From Pseudomonas alkylphenolica (GTDB taxonomy: Bacteria > Pseudomonadota > Gammaproteobacteria > Pseudomonadales > Pseudomonadaceae): DNA of 64,000 bases. This document shows positions 41,695 to 52,678 of the stretch, in pieces (positions within the stretch are counted from its first letter, which is position 1; every line of letters begins with the position of its first letter). The notes beneath the pieces were generated by a model. It was not told the origin of the DNA, made no database searches, and saw only the letters and a program-made list of their open reading frames with translations. The stretch covers positions 4,653,501-4,717,500 of the forward strand of contig NZ_CP009048.1 of NCBI RefSeq assembly GCF_000746525.1. The letters run 5' to 3'. The translations under genes were made by a program, and so were the position numbers.

Positions 41695-42669
41695 ATGAGC
41701 CAATCCAGCGACCTGATCCAATCCGCGCAACGCACCATCCGTTTCGAACTCGAGGCGGTTGAGGGCTTGCTAGCCCACATCGACGCCGATTTCGTCAAGG
41801 CGTGCGAGCTGATCCTGGCCAGCAAGGGCCGCGTGGTGGTGGTCGGCATGGGCAAGTCCGGGCATATCGGCAACAAAATCGCCGCGACCCTGGCCAGCAC
41901 CGGCACGCCGGCCTTCTTCGTTCATCCGGCCGAAGCCAGCCATGGCGACATGGGCATGATCACCCGCGACGATGTCATCCTCGCCCTGTCCAACTCCGGT
42001 TCGACCGCCGAGATCGTTACCCTGCTGCCGTTGATCAAGCGCCTGGGTATCCAGCTGATCAGCCTGACCGGCAACCCGGACTCGCCGCTGGCCAAGGCCG
42101 CCGAAGTCAACCTCGATGCCCGCGTTGCCCAGGAAGCCTGCCCGCTGAATCTGGCACCGACCTCCTCGACTACCGCCGCACTGGTCCTGGGCGACGCCCT
42201 GGCCATTGCCTTGCTCGAAGCTCGCGGCTTTACCGCTGAAGATTTCGCTTTTTCGCACCCTGGTGGCGCCCTCGGCCGCCGCCTGCTGTTGAAAGTCGAG
42301 AACGTCATGCACGCCGGTGAAGAGCTGCCGCAGGTGCAGCGCGGAACCCTGCTCAAGGACGCACTCCTTGAAATGTCTCGCAAGGGATTGGGCATGACCG
42401 TGGTGCTTGAAGCCGACGGGCGGTTGGCCGGGATCTTCACCGACGGTGACTTGCGCCGCAGCCTGGATCGCAACATTGATGTACACACCACCCTGATCGA
42501 AGAGGTCATGACCGCTCACGGCAAGACCGCCCGCGCCGAAATGCTCGCCGCCGAAGCCCTGAAAATCATGGAAGACCACAAGATCAGCGCCCTAGTGGTG
42601 ATCGACAAGGACGAGCGCCCGGTTGGCGCCCTGAACATGCACGACCTGTTGCGTGCGGGAGTGATGTAA
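41695..42669 (+). CDS. kdsD: Arabinose-5-phosphate isomerase KdsD
   Basis: A 324-residue enzyme that isomerises ribulose-5-phosphate to arabinose-5-phosphate for Kdo. It has an N-terminal SIS domain (GRVVVVGMGKSGHIGNKIAA, then SNSGSTAEIV) and two C-terminal CBS repeats. The start at 41695 (MSQSSDLIQSAQ) is the family start; longer readings run through the promoter. The ATG of kdsC follows its stop directly. Confidence 0.96.
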   Translation: MSQSSDLIQSAQRTIRFELEAVEGLLAHIDADFVKACELILASKGRVVVVGMGKSGHIGNKIAATLASTGTPAFFVHPAEASHGDMGMITRDDVILALSNSGSTAEIVTLLPLIKRLGIQLISLTGNPDSPLAKAAEVNLDARVAQEACPLNLAPTSSTTAALVLGDALAIALLEARGFTAEDFAFSHPGGALGRRLLLKVENVMHAGEELPQVQRGTLLKDALLEMSRKGLGMTVVLEADGRLAGIFTDGDLRRSLDRNIDVHTTLIEEVMTAHGKTARAEMLAAEALKIMEDHKISALVVIDKDERPVGALNMHDLLRAGVM

Positions 42670-43194
42670 ATGAGCCAGGACCTGCTCCAGCGCGGCAAGG
42701 CGATCAAGCTTGCGGTATTCGATGTTGACGGCGTACTGACTGACGGCCGCTTGTACTTTCTCGAAGATGGCAGCGAATTCAAGACCTTCAATACCCTCGA
42801 CGGCCAGGGCATCAAAATGCTCATGGCCTCGGGCGTGACCACGGCGATCATCAGCGGGCGCAAGACCCCGGTGGTCGAGCGCCGGGCCAAAAACCTCGGC
42901 ATCCCGCACCTGTATCAGGGGCGCGAAGATAAATTGGTGGTATTGGACGAACTTCTTGGCCAACTCAACCTAAGCTATGAACAAGTTGCCTATCTGGGTG
43001 ACGACCTGCCTGACCTGCCGGTGATCCGTCGCGTCGGCCTGGGCATGGCGGTGGCCAATGCCGCAGCCTTTGTCCGCGAGCACGCCCACGGGATCACCAA
43101 GGCCCGTGGCGGTGAAGGCGCAGCCCGCGAATTCTGCGAGTTGATCCTGCAAGCCCAGGGCAATCTCGACGCGGCCAATGCCCATTACCTGTAG
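42670..43194 (+). CDS. kdsC: Kdo-8-phosphate phosphatase KdsC
   Basis: A 174-residue HAD phosphatase. Motif I is VFDVDGVLTDG and motif II ISGRKTP; the metal-binding DDLPDLP closes the site. It removes phosphate from Kdo-8-phosphate to give Kdo for lipid A core. It is encoded immediately after kdsD and before lptC. Confidence 0.96.
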   Translation: MSQDLLQRGKAIKLAVFDVDGVLTDGRLYFLEDGSEFKTFNTLDGQGIKMLMASGVTTAIISGRKTPVVERRAKNLGIPHLYQGREDKLVVLDELLGQLNLSYEQVAYLGDDLPDLPVIRRVGLGMAVANAAAFVREHAHGITKARGGEGAAREFCELILQAQGNLDAANAHYL

Positions 43195-43202
43195 AGCGCC
43201 AC

Positions 43203-43775
43203 ATGTTCAGTAAAAAATTCCGCACCGCTGCGCTGTACAGTGTGATTGCCGCCTTGCTGGCGGCAGTTGGCTACTGGAACATCGGCCCCGAGAGCTTTCT
43301 CGACAAGCCGGTGGTCAGCGTCGACAACAACGCTATCGACTATTACGCCACCAATGCCCACAGCGTACAGTTCCTGCCAGACGGCAAGATGCAGTACGAG
43401 ATGACCGCCGACAAGGTCGAACACCTCAAGGTCAGCGAAGTGACCCTGCTGACCAAGCCGGACCTGCAACTGTACCGTGGCACCACCTACCCCTGGCACG
43501 TGCAGAGCGAAAAGGGCGAGGTCAATCCGGATGGCTCGGAAGTGGAATTGATTGACTCGGTACGGGTTGCCCGCACCGATGAAAAGAACCGCACCATGAT
43601 CATTACCACCAGCCGCATGACGGTATTCCCGCAGAAGCAATATGCGCAAACCGCACAAGCCGTTAAAATCGACGGCGCCGGTGGCGTCACTACGGGCAAT
43701 GGAATGAAAGCGTATTTGAAAGACGGCAGGATGGACCTGCTGTCCAACGTAAGAGGACAGTATGAGGCTCGTTAA
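43203..43775 (+). CDS. lptC: LPS export protein LptC
   Basis: A 190-residue bitopic membrane protein with one N-terminal helix (ALYSVIAALLAAVGYW) and a periplasmic beta-jellyroll that receives LPS from LptB2FG and passes it to LptA. Its end overlaps lptA by 14 bases. Confidence 0.94.
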   Translation: MFSKKFRTAALYSVIAALLAAVGYWNIGPESFLDKPVVSVDNNAIDYYATNAHSVQFLPDGKMQYEMTADKVEHLKVSEVTLLTKPDLQLYRGTTYPWHVQSEKGEVNPDGSEVELIDSVRVARTDEKNRTMIITTSRMTVFPQKQYAQTAQAVKIDGAGGVTTGNGMKAYLKDGRMDLLSNVRGQYEAR

Positions 43776-44286
43776 AACCCTCCCCTTTTTGCTCAGCCTG
43801 AGCGCAGCACTGGGAAGCGCGAGCGCCTGGGCCCTGCCGAACGACCGTGACCAGCCTATCCGCATTCAGGCCGACAACGCGCACCTGGATGACAAGAAAG
43901 GGGTCGCCACCTATACCGGCGACGTCATCATCACCCAAGGCTCGATGATGATCAAAGGCAACACCGTGACCATCACCCGCGCCGCCTCCGGCGACATCGA
44001 TGTGGTGACCTCGGTGGGCAACCTGGCCTACTTCGAGCAGCAACAGAGCGCTGCCAAGCCGGACAAGATGCAAGGCTACGCCGTGACCATCCAGTACCAG
44101 GCGCAAAAAGACCTGGTGGTGCTGACCGACCGCGCCAAAGTGGTCAACGAAGGCAATACCACCGAAGGCGAGAAGATCGTCTACAACACCAAGACCCAGG
44201 TAGCGACTGCCGGTCGTGGCGGCAATGTGACCACACCGCGCCAGCGTATCGACATGGTGATCCAGCCTAAGAAGAAGGCCGAGTAA
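43762..44286 (+). CDS. lptA: LPS transport periplasmic protein LptA
   Basis: A 174-residue periplasmic OstA-like protein with signal peptide (MRLVKTLPFLLSLSAALGSA, cleavage after ASA-W-A). The mature part has the jellyroll motif QADNAHLDDKKGVATYTGDV. It bridges LptC and LptD. AAGAGGA precedes ATG 43762, inside the end of lptC. Confidence 0.95.
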   Translation: MRLVKTLPFLLSLSAALGSASAWALPNDRDQPIRIQADNAHLDDKKGVATYTGDVIITQGSMMIKGNTVTITRAASGDIDVVTSVGNLAYFEQQQSAAKPDKMQGYAVTIQYQAQKDLVVLTDRAKVVNEGNTTEGEKIVYNTKTQVATAGRGGNVTTPRQRIDMVIQPKKKAE

Positions 44287-45012
44287 ATGGCGACCCTCAA
44301 AGCCCAGCACCTGGCCAAGAGCTACAAGAGCCGACAAGTGGTCCGCGACGTCAGCCTGTCGATCGACAGCGGCCAGATCGTCGGCCTGCTCGGCCCTAAC
44401 GGCGCCGGCAAAACCACCTGCTTCTACATGATCGTCGGCCTGGTCCAGGCCGATCAGGGCCGTGTCCTGATCGACGACCTGGATGTCAGCCACCAGCCGA
44501 TGCACGGCCGTGCCCGTGCCGGTATTGGTTACCTGCCCCAGGAAGCCTCGATCTTTCGCAAGCTTTCGGTTGCCGACAACATCATGGCGATCCTCGAGAC
44601 CCGCAAGGACCTCGACACCGCCGGACGTCGCAAGGAACTGGAAAGCCTGCTGCAGGAATTTCACATCAGCCACATTCGCGACAACCTCGGCATGAGCCTG
44701 TCCGGCGGCGAACGTCGCCGCGTGGAGATTGCTCGGGCCCTGGCCACCGCACCGAAATTCATCCTGCTCGACGAACCCTTTGCCGGTGTCGACCCGATTT
44801 CGGTCGGCGACATCAAGCAGATCATCCATCACCTCAAGGCCAAGGGCATCGGTGTACTGATCACCGACCACAACGTCCGCGAGACCCTGGATATCTGCGA
44901 AACCGCTTACATCGTCAACGATGGCCAACTGATTGCCGAAGGCGATGCAGAGACCATCCTGGCCAACGACCTTGTCAAAGAGGTGTACTTGGGCCACGAG
45001 TTCCGCTTGTAA
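44287..45012 (+). CDS. lptB: LPS export ABC ATPase LptB
   Basis: A 241-residue ABC ATPase with Walker [10 protein letters not shown], signature [15 protein letters not shown], Walker [14 protein letters not shown] and switch His in [10 protein letters not shown]. It powers the LptFG permeases encoded at 19.8-22.0 kb. It begins directly after the lptA stop. Confidence 0.97.
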   Translation: MATLKAQHLAKSYKSRQVVRDVSLSIDSGQIVGLLGPNGAGKTTCFYMIVGLVQADQGRVLIDDLDVSHQPMHGRARAGIGYLPQEASIFRKLSVADNIMAILETRKDLDTAGRRKELESLLQEFHISHIRDNLGMSLSGGERRRVEIARALATAPKFILLDEPFAGVDPISVGDIKQIIHHLKAKGIGVLITDHNVRETLDICETAYIVNDGQLIAEGDAETILANDLVKEVYLGHEFRL

Positions 45013-45107
45013 GTTCGAGGCGACAAAGCGCTTGCCAGGGGCAACTGTACCGGTGAAATCCGGCTTAATTGTTACAGCACCCTAGGCAAACGCTCCAATT
45101 TCAGGCA

Positions 45108-45113
45108 TATAAT
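45108..45113 (+). promoter_or_regulatory. -10 element upstream of rpoN
   Basis: A perfect TATAAT in the 179-base gap between lptB and rpoN, 78 bases before the rpoN ATG. At 17-bp spacing the -35 is GGCAAA (45085-45090), a moderate match. This suggests rpoN has its own sigma-70 promoter in addition to any read-through from lptB. Confidence 0.6.
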
Positions 45114-45191
45114 TTGCTTAAAGTTGGCGCTTCGGTGCCCTTGTAGTGGATGGCGCATGTGCGCCGGCGAAAAAGGTGTTAAGCCCCTGCC

Positions 45192-46685
45192 ATGAAACCA
45201 TCGCTCGTCCTAAGAATGGGCCAGCAACTGACGATGACACCGCAGTTGCAACAGGCCATCCGTCTGCTCCAGCTTTCTACCCTGGACCTCCAGCAGGAAA
45301 TCCAGGAAGCGCTGGAATCGAACCCGATGCTCGAACGCCAGGAAGAAGGCGACGACTTCGACAACAGCGACCCGATGGCGGACAACGCCGAAAGCAAGCC
45401 GGTCGCCGAAGTCCAGGACACCAGTTTCCAGGAAGCCACGCCAACCGTGGACAGCCTGGAAGACGGCGAATGGAACGAGCGCATCCCCAACGAGCTACCG
45501 GTCGATACGGCCTGGGAAGACATCTACCAGACCAGCGCCAGCAGCCTGCCCAGCAACGACGATGACGAGTGGGATTTCACCACCCGCACCTCGGCTGGCG
45601 AAAGCCTGCAAAGCCACCTGCTCTGGCAGTTGAACCTGGCGCCGATGTCCGACACCGACCGGCTGATCGCGGTCACCCTGATCGACTGCATCAACAACCA
45701 GGGCTATCTCGACGAAACCCTCGAAGAAGTCTGCGAGTCCTTCGACCCGGAGCTGGATATCGAGCTCGACGAAGTCGAAGCCGTGCTGCACCGCATCCAG
45801 CAATTCGAACCGGCCGGCATCGGCGCCCGTAACCTCAGCGAGTGCCTGCTGCTGCAGCTGCGTCAACTGCCCGCCAGCACCCCCTGGATGGCCGAAGCCC
45901 AGCGCCTGGTCCGCGATTACATCGACCTGCTTGGCAGCCGTGACTACAGCCAGCTGATGCGGCGGATGAAGCTCAAGGAAGACGAACTGCGCCAGGTCAT
46001 CGAACTGGTCCAGAGCCTCAACCCGCGCCCCGGCTCGCAGATCGAATCCAGCGAAGCCGAATACGTGGTCCCTGACGTGATCGTGCGCAAGGACAACGAA
46101 CGCTGGCTGGTCGAACTCAACCAGGAAGCCGTGCCGCGCCTGCGGGTCAATCCGCAATACGCCGGATTCGTCCGCCGCGCCGACACCAGCGCCGACAACA
46201 CCTTCATGCGCAACCAGTTGCAGGAAGCCCGCTGGTTCATCAAGAGCCTGCAGAGCCGCAACGAAACCCTGATGAAGGTCGCCACCCAGATCGTCGAGCA
46301 CCAACGTGGTTTCCTCGATCACGGCGACGAAGCAATGAAGCCGCTGGTATTGCACGACATCGCCGAAGCGGTGGGCATGCACGAGTCGACCATTTCCCGG
46401 GTCACCACCCAGAAATACATGCATACACCGCGTGGGATTTACGAGCTGAAGTACTTTTTCTCCAGCCACGTCAGCACCTCCGAAGGCGGTGAATGCTCGT
46501 CCACAGCGATTCGCGCGATCATCAAAAAACTGGTTGCAGCGGAAAATCAGAAAAAGCCATTGAGTGACAGCAAGATCGCTGGTTTACTGGAGGCACAAGG
46601 TATCCAGGTAGCCCGTCGCACCGTCGCCAAGTACCGCGAGTCCCTCGGCATTGCACCGTCGAGTGAGCGTAAGCGACTGATGTAG
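45192..46685 (+). CDS. rpoN: RNA polymerase sigma-54 factor
   Basis: A 497-residue sigma-54. Region I is glutamine/leucine-rich ([20 protein letters not shown]), the acidic region II follows, and the C-terminal RpoN box [10 protein letters not shown] that reads the -24 element is intact near residue 475. It directs RNA polymerase to -24/-12 promoters and needs enhancer-binding proteins such as the one at 8880-10388. Downstream genes hpf, ptsN, rapZ and ptsO follow in the classic order. Confidence 0.98.
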   Translation: MKPSLVLRMGQQLTMTPQLQQAIRLLQLSTLDLQQEIQEALESNPMLERQEEGDDFDNSDPMADNAESKPVAEVQDTSFQEATPTVDSLEDGEWNERIPNELPVDTAWEDIYQTSASSLPSNDDDEWDFTTRTSAGESLQSHLLWQLNLAPMSDTDRLIAVTLIDCINNQGYLDETLEEVCESFDPELDIELDEVEAVLHRIQQFEPAGIGARNLSECLLLQLRQLPASTPWMAEAQRLVRDYIDLLGSRDYSQLMRRMKLKEDELRQVIELVQSLNPRPGSQIESSEAEYVVPDVIVRKDNERWLVELNQEAVPRLRVNPQYAGFVRRADTSADNTFMRNQLQEARWFIKSLQSRNETLMKVATQIVEHQRGFLDHGDEAMKPLVLHDIAEAVGMHESTISRVTTQKYMHTPRGIYELKYFFSSHVSTSEGGECSSTAIRAIIKKLVAAENQKKPLSDSKIAGLLEAQGIQVARRTVAKYRESLGIAPSSERKRLM

Positions 46686-46762
46686 CCCCTGAGATAGCCA
46701 TAGCAGTTCAGTGGCAGGCGCAACACCTGCCTCTTATGCACGGGCAACAAAGGAGAAGCTGT

Positions 46763-47071
46763 ATGCAAGTCAATATCAGTGGACAGCATGTAGAAGTCAC
46801 CCAGCCGCTGCGCGAGTACGTCGAACAGAAACTGAAACGGCTGGAAGGGCACTTCGACAAGATTACCAATGTGACGGTAATCATGAAGGTCGAGAAGCTG
46901 CAGCAGAAAATTGAAGCGACGCTGTTTATTCCCGGCGGCGAAGTGGTTGCAAATGCCGAACACACAGACATGTATGCAGCGATCGATGCCTTGACCGACA
47001 AGCTCGACCGCCAACTGAAAAAACACAAGGAAAAACAGCAAAGCCTGCTGCAAGGTGCAGCGGCCCGCTGA
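46763..47071 (+). CDS. hpf: Ribosome hibernation-promoting factor, short form
   Basis: A 102-residue short HPF (YhbH) that binds the decoding region and promotes 100S dimers. The start is ATG 46763 (MQVNISGQHVEVTQPLREYV), after AAAGGAG. It lies between rpoN and ptsN, as in many gamma-proteobacteria. Confidence 0.95.
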   Translation: MQVNISGQHVEVTQPLREYVEQKLKRLEGHFDKITNVTVIMKVEKLQQKIEATLFIPGGEVVANAEHTDMYAAIDALTDKLDRQLKKHKEKQQSLLQGAAAR

Positions 47072-47083
47072 TCCCCCTCATCC

Positions 47084-47548
47084 ATGATCCGACTTGAAAC
47101 CATCCTGACCCCCGGCCGTTCCCTGGTGAACGCGCCGGGAGGCAGTAAAAAGCGTGCACTCCAGGAAATCGCCACCCTGATCGACCGGGAGGTTCCAGAC
47201 CTGGAGATGCAAGACGTTTTTGAAGCCCTGTTTGCCCGGGAGAAACTCGGGTCGACCGGTTTTGGTAATGGCATTGCCATTCCACACTGCCGCCTGAAAG
47301 GCTGCTCATCCCCCATCAGCGCCCTGATACACCTGGATGCACCGATTGACTATGACGCCATTGATGGCGCCCCGGTCGATTTGCTGTTTGTCCTGCTGGT
47401 TCCCGAAGCGGCCACCGATGCGCACCTTGAACTGTTGCGCCAAATTGCCAGCATGCTCGACCGCAAGGACGTGCGTGACCGGCTGCGTGCCGCCAGTAGC
47501 AGTGAAGCCTTGTACCAGGTCGTACTGGACGTACAGAACGAGTCCTGA
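47084..47548 (+). CDS. ptsN: Nitrogen-PTS enzyme IIA(Ntr)
   Basis: A 154-residue EIIA domain. The phosphorylated residue is His68 in [11 protein letters not shown]. In P. putida, EIIA(Ntr) controls carbon catabolism and potassium or PHA metabolism depending on its phosphorylation. It begins 12 bases after hpf and ends two bases before rapZ. Confidence 0.96.
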   Translation: MIRLETILTPGRSLVNAPGGSKKRALQEIATLIDREVPDLEMQDVFEALFAREKLGSTGFGNGIAIPHCRLKGCSSPISALIHLDAPIDYDAIDGAPVDLLFVLLVPEAATDAHLELLRQIASMLDRKDVRDRLRAASSSEALYQVVLDVQNES

Positions 47549-47550
47549 AC

Positions 47551-48405
47551 ATGCGCCTGATTATCGTCAGTGGCCGATCCGGCTCCGGCAAGAGTACCGC
47601 CCTCGCAGTCCTGGAGGACAACGGCTACTACTGCATCGATAACCTGCCTGCCGGGCTGCTACCGCAGCTGGCGGAAAATGCCCTGATCAACACCGAGCTG
47701 ATGCAGCCTAAAGTGGCGGTATCCATCGATGCGCGCAACCTGCCCAGCCATCTGACACGTTTCCCCGAGCTGCTCGAAGATGCCCGGAGCAAACATATCC
47801 AGTGTGATGTGCTGTACCTGGACGCCGACGAAGAGACCCTGCTCAAGCGCTTCTCGGAAACCCGCAGGCGTCACCCGCTGACCAACGCCAATCGTTCGCT
47901 GGCCGAAGCGATCAAGGTCGAGACCGACCTGCTGGGGCCGATCGCCGACCTCGCCGACCTGAAGATCGACACCACCAAACTGAACCTCTACCAGTTGCGG
48001 GACTCGATCAAGCTGCGCCTGCTTAACCAGCCGGAACCCGGTACCGCGTTCCTGGTCGAATCCTTCGGTTTCAAGCGGGGCATGCCGGTGGACGCCGACC
48101 TGGTGTTCGACGTGCGCTGCCTGCCCAACCCTTACTGGAAGCCGGAGCTACGTGAACACTCCGGCCTGGAACAGCCGGTTATCGATTACCTGGCAGCCCA
48201 GCCGGACGTCGAAGAAATGTTCCAGGACATCTCCAGCTACCTGCTCAAATGGTTGCCGCGCTTTGCCGCCAGCAACCGCGCTTACGTCACCATTGCCATT
48301 GGCTGTACCGGTGGACACCACCGTTCGGTTTACCTTACCGAACGCCTGGGCCAGTTGCTGCAGCAATCCCTGAAGAATGTCCAGGTTCGCCACCGCGACC
48401 TCTAG
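47551..48405 (+). CDS. rapZ: RNase adapter protein RapZ
   Basis: A 284-residue P-loop protein ([20 protein letters not shown]) with the C-terminal RNA-binding part [16 protein letters not shown]. In E. coli it targets GlmZ for RNase E; no GlmZ-like RNA has been assigned in pseudomonads to my knowledge, so its client may differ. It is in the rpoN cluster between ptsN and ptsO. Confidence 0.95.
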   Translation: MRLIIVSGRSGSGKSTALAVLEDNGYYCIDNLPAGLLPQLAENALINTELMQPKVAVSIDARNLPSHLTRFPELLEDARSKHIQCDVLYLDADEETLLKRFSETRRRHPLTNANRSLAEAIKVETDLLGPIADLADLKIDTTKLNLYQLRDSIKLRLLNQPEPGTAFLVESFGFKRGMPVDADLVFDVRCLPNPYWKPELREHSGLEQPVIDYLAAQPDVEEMFQDISSYLLKWLPRFAASNRAYVTIAIGCTGGHHRSVYLTERLGQLLQQSLKNVQVRHRDL

Positions 48406-48425
48406 CCCACAGGACCACCGCCGCG

Positions 48426-48698
48426 ATGCCCGCTCGTGAAATCACCATCATCAACAAGCTGGGGCTACACGCCCGGGCTGCGGCAAAGTTTGTCGGCGTG
48501 GCCGGACGCTTCCCTTGCACCGTGCGCGTAGGTCGCGCGCCTGACAAACTGATCGACGGTAAAAGCATCATGGCCGTGATGATGCTGGCAGCGGGCAAAG
48601 GCACTCAGGTACACCTGCATACTGAAGGCGAGCAACAGGACGAAGCCCTGGAAGCGTTGATCGAGCTGATCAACAACTACTTTGACGAGGGCGAGTAA
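48426..48698 (+). CDS. ptsO: HPr-like phosphocarrier NPr
   Basis: A 90-residue HPr-family protein whose phosphorylated residue is His15 in NKLGLHARAAAKFV; MMLAAGKG marks the second conserved loop. It relays phosphate from PtsP to PtsN. The start is ATG 48426. It is the last gene of the rpoN cluster and ends 18 bases from the convergent ZIP gene, with no obvious terminator between. Confidence 0.95.
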   Translation: MPAREITIINKLGLHARAAAKFVGVAGRFPCTVRVGRAPDKLIDGKSIMAVMMLAAGKGTQVHLHTEGEQQDEALEALIELINNYFDEGE

Positions 48699-48716
48699 CC
48701 GCCCTCTGTTTCCTGC

Positions 48717-49625
48717 TCAAGACAACGCCGTATCCATCACCATCATCAGGCAGAAGCCGACGCACAAACCCAGGCTGGCCAAGCGATGATGGCCGTTGCT
48801 GCGTGATTCAGGAATGATCTCCTGGGTCACCACCAGCAACATCGCCCCAGCCGCGCAAGCCAGGCCCAACGGCAACAACAACTCCGCCACCGTCACCAGC
48901 CAGGCGCAAATCACTGCCGCCACCGGCTCGACCAGACCAGACGCCGCACCGATGGCAAAGGCCTTGAATCGCGCCATCCCGGCCCCGGCCAGCACCAGCG
49001 CAATGACCAGACCTTCGGGCACATCCTGCAAGGCGATGCCCATGGCCAGACTGTCTGCATCAGCCATTCCACCACCGGCCGACACACCGATGGCCATGCC
49101 TTCCGGGATGTTGTGGGCGATGATGGCGATGACAAACACCCAGATCCGTGCGGCAATCACCGGCTGCTGGGCAGTGCCGACCAAAGCCTCCGGCGAAGCG
49201 CCAGACACCTTGAGATCGACCAGGTAGAGACAGAAAGCGCCGAACAGCAAGCCGAAACTGACCAGTCCTCCCGCGCCCCATTTGCCCAGGCCAATGGCCT
49301 GGGCAGCATCGAGCCCGGGAATAATCAGGGAAAACGCCGTTGCCGCCAGCATCACCCCTGCCCCGAAACCCAGCAACGTATCAGCCAACGCTACCGGCAT
49401 GCTGCGGATTACCAGCACCGGCACTGCACCCAGCGCGGTCCCCAATGCACACAGGGCACCCCCTTCGAGCGCACGCATCATGCGCGGCTCAAGGTCCAGC
49501 CAGGCCAACCCCTGCGCTACCAGCAAAGCGCAGCCGACCAGCAGCAACAAGGTACCCAGCGCCAGGCGAAACAAACGCACGCTGCTGATGGACATCACAT
49601 CCGTACGCATACCGGGACGACTCAC
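48717..49625 (-). CDS. ZIP family metal transporter
   Basis: A protein of up to 302 residues with about eight membrane segments and the ZIP signature [16 protein letters not shown] in helix IV, followed by [18 protein letters not shown] in helix V, the metal-binding pair. Substrate is zinc, iron or manganese by family. GTG 49625 overlaps the sodA stop (GTGA) and would couple translation; ATG 49610 or 49595 are alternatives. Placement after a MnSOD in a Fur-controlled operon makes manganese or iron uptake attractive, but that is inference. Confidence 0.88.
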   Translation of the reverse strand: MSRPGMRTDVMSISSVRLFRLALGTLLLLVGCALLVAQGLAWLDLEPRMMRALEGGALCALGTALGAVPVLVIRSMPVALADTLLGFGAGVMLAATAFSLIIPGLDAAQAIGLGKWGAGGLVSFGLLFGAFCLYLVDLKVSGASPEALVGTAQQPVIAARIWVFVIAIIAHNIPEGMAIGVSAGGGMADADSLAMGIALQDVPEGLVIALVLAGAGMARFKAFAIGAASGLVEPVAAVICAWLVTVAELLLPLGLACAAGAMLLVVTQEIIPESRSNGHHRLASLGLCVGFCLMMVMDTALS

Positions 49626-50233
49626 ACCAGGGCGGCTACATAACGGCGTTCTACTTCGGACCAGTCGATCACGTTGTAGAAGGCATTGATGTATTCAGGA
49701 CGGCGGTTCTGGTACAGCAGGTAGTAGGCATGTTCCCAGACATCCAGCCCCAGAATCGGCGTGTTGCCGTGCATCAGCGGGCTGTCCTGGTTACCACTGC
49801 TCTCCACCACCAGCTTTTTCTCCGGCGTCACGCTGAGCCAGGCCCAACCGCTGCCGAAACGGGTCAACGCCGCCTTGGTGAAGGCATCCTTGAAGGCGTC
49901 GAAGCCACCCAATTGCTGATCGATAGCCTTGCCAACCGTGCCCTGGGGCTGACCACCGCCCAGGGGCGACATGACCGTCCAGAACAACGAGTGGTTGGCA
50001 TGCCCGCCACCCTGGTTGATCACTGCCGCCTGTAGGTTCGATGGCAACTGCTTGACCGCGGCCACCAGTTGTTCGACCGGCCATTCGGCCCATTCGCTGC
50101 CCTCGACGGCAGCATTGAGGTTATTGATGTAGGTCTGATGGTGCTTGCTGTGGTGAATCTGCATGGTCTGGGTATCGATGTGCGGTTCCAGCGCATCGTA
50201 GGCGTAAGGCAATGCAGGCAAGGTATAAGGCAT
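49622..50233 (-). CDS. sodA: Manganese superoxide dismutase
   Basis: A 203-residue Fe/Mn SOD with metal ligands in [18 protein letters not shown] and [10 protein letters not shown]. Mn type is indicated by [11 protein letters not shown] and SGNQDSPLM, where Fe enzymes have QVWNH-like motifs. The start is ATG 50233 (MPYTLPAL), two bases after the orfX stop. In P. aeruginosa the homologous operon is induced by iron limitation, when FeSOD is unavailable. Confidence 0.95.
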   Translation of the reverse strand: MPYTLPALPYAYDALEPHIDTQTMQIHHSKHHQTYINNLNAAVEGSEWAEWPVEQLVAAVKQLPSNLQAAVINQGGGHANHSLFWTVMSPLGGGQPQGTVGKAIDQQLGGFDAFKDAFTKAALTRFGSGWAWLSVTPEKKLVVESSGNQDSPLMHGNTPILGLDVWEHAYYLLYQNRRPEYINAFYNVIDWSEVERRYVAALV

Positions 50234-50235
50234 TC

Positions 50236-50697
50236 TCAATGGATTCCGTATTGATGAGCAGAAGACCCGGCCCTTTCCTGACCGGCAAGTACCGCCGGTT
50301 GCGGGCCATGGCTGTGGAGCAGGCGTTCGGTTCGTGGGTACTGGCCGTACTCACTGATGAAATTGAGCAACTCGGTGTAGGTCTTGCCGCTGTGACGCAG
50401 CGCCGCTTCGCGCAGCGCTGGCGTCAGACGTTGATCCTGCATGGCCTGCAACAGCCGCTGATGGATGGCACAAAGGTACTCCGCGCTCTCCTGAGGCTGA
50501 TTCAAACGCAGGTGCAGGTCGGCCAGGTTGTGGTGAGCAATCACGCACACGGCCACCGCTTCATCGGCGTCATGCCAGCGCTCGAACAACACCTGGGCCA
50601 GGGCCAGGGCCTGCAGATACAGCTCGCGGGCATCGACCAGCTCGCCCTGGTCGAACAGGCGATTGGCAATTTCGGTGGTGCGTTTCCAGTGCTGCAT
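50236..50697 (-). CDS. OrfX of the fumC-sodA operon, TPR-like
   Basis: A 153-residue soluble protein with helical, TPR-like repeats ([60 protein letters not shown]). The equivalent reading between fumC and sodA in P. aeruginosa is called orfX and has no assigned function. It lies 20 bases after fumC and two bases before sodA, so it is certainly in the iron-regulated operon. A role in chaperoning MnSOD or FumC is possible but unsupported. Confidence 0.85.
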   Translation of the reverse strand: MQHWKRTTEIANRLFDQGELVDARELYLQALALAQVLFERWHDADEAVAVCVIAHHNLADLHLRLNQPQESAEYLCAIHQRLLQAMQDQRLTPALREAALRHSGKTYTELLNFISEYGQYPRTERLLHSHGPQPAVLAGQERAGSSAHQYGIH

Positions 50698-50717
50698 GAC
50701 AAACCTCCAGGGCGTTA

Positions 50718-52086
<1,369 letters not shown>

Positions 52087-52094
<8 letters not shown>

Positions 52095-52485
52095 CATCAA
52101 GTCCTTGCATCAGTTCAGCGAAAGAAATCGAAGGCAGTAGCGTGCAGTTCGCCAGTTGCAGGGCGAGAGGCTGCCAACGCTGGCCGTGCTCGCCACCGTC
52201 GAGCTTGCGCAGCTGCAACAGCGGCTTCCAGGCCTGATCCAGGCACAGGCAGCGCCAATGCCAGGGCAGCATGCGGTCGCAAGCGGTATCCAGGAGCAGG
52301 CGAAATGAGGTCAGGGCGACGGTCCAGGCCGAAGTTTCAGTGCAGCACACCAGATACCGGCCTTCGGCCAGGTAGTGGTCGATCAAGCGTGGTTCGTCCG
52401 GCTCCATCGCACAACGGATACGGCGGCTGAGCCAGCGCCAGTTTTCGAGGTAGGGCAATTCGTGAAGGACGGGTTTCATGAACAT
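52087..52485 (-). CDS. fagA: Fur-associated protein FagA-like
   Basis: First gene of the fagA-fumC-orfX-sodA operon, up to 133 residues, of unknown biochemical role. The protein is rich in Leu, Trp and Cys (LENWRWLSRRIRCAMEPDEP, LPWHWRCLCLDQAWKPLLQL) with no signal peptide. Three ATGs are possible (52488, 52485, 52479); 52485 has AGG at a suitable distance and was chosen. It is named by position and Fur control after the P. aeruginosa gene. Confidence 0.8.
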
Positions 52486-52494
52486 CATCGCCTA

Positions 52495-52537
52495 GATAAT
52501 GATATTCATTATTAAGTGATAATTAGAATCAATTCAA
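52495..52537 (-). promoter_or_regulatory. Fur box and promoter of fagA-fumC-orfX-sodA
   Basis: GATAATGATATTCATTATT (52495-52513) matches the 19-base Fur consensus at 17 positions. On the minus strand a -35 TTGAAT (52537-52532) and a -10 TAATAA (52514-52509) are 17 bases apart, so Fur bound at the box would block the -10. The start site should fall near 52502, giving a very short leader. Repression with iron and induction without it are expected. Confidence 0.88.
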
Positions 52538-52561
52538 GAGGACGAAAGTAGAAAAACACAA

Positions 52562-52584
52562 AAGCCCGGCACATGGCCGGGCTT
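52562..52584 (-). terminator. Terminator after pmbA
   Basis: AAGCCCGGC (52562-52570), ACATG loop, GCCGGGCTT (52576-52584). On the minus strand the stem is followed by TTTGTGTTTTT, fitting the end of the pmbA transcript beyond the REP pair. Confidence 0.8.
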
Positions 52585-52603
52585 CAGGGGGAACACTCTC
52601 TCG

Positions 52604-52674
52604 GTAGGAGCGGGCTTGCCCCGCGATACAGTGTGACTGACTAGGCGATATCGCGGGGCAAGCCCGCTCCTACA
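52604..52674. repeat. REP pair downstream of pmbA (outward type)
   Basis: GTAGGAGCGGGCTTGCCCC and GCGATA, linker of about 20 bases, then TATCGCGGGGCAAGCCCGC and CTCCTAC. It lies between the pmbA stop and its terminator. No REP was found between here and the end of the window. Confidence 0.9.
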
Positions 52675-52678
52675 GCAA

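Noticed and set aside
52518..52535. Second Fur box next to the first
   Set aside because: TGATAATTAGAATCAATT keeps only part of the consensus and has poor dyad symmetry. It may extend Fur binding but does not stand on its own.
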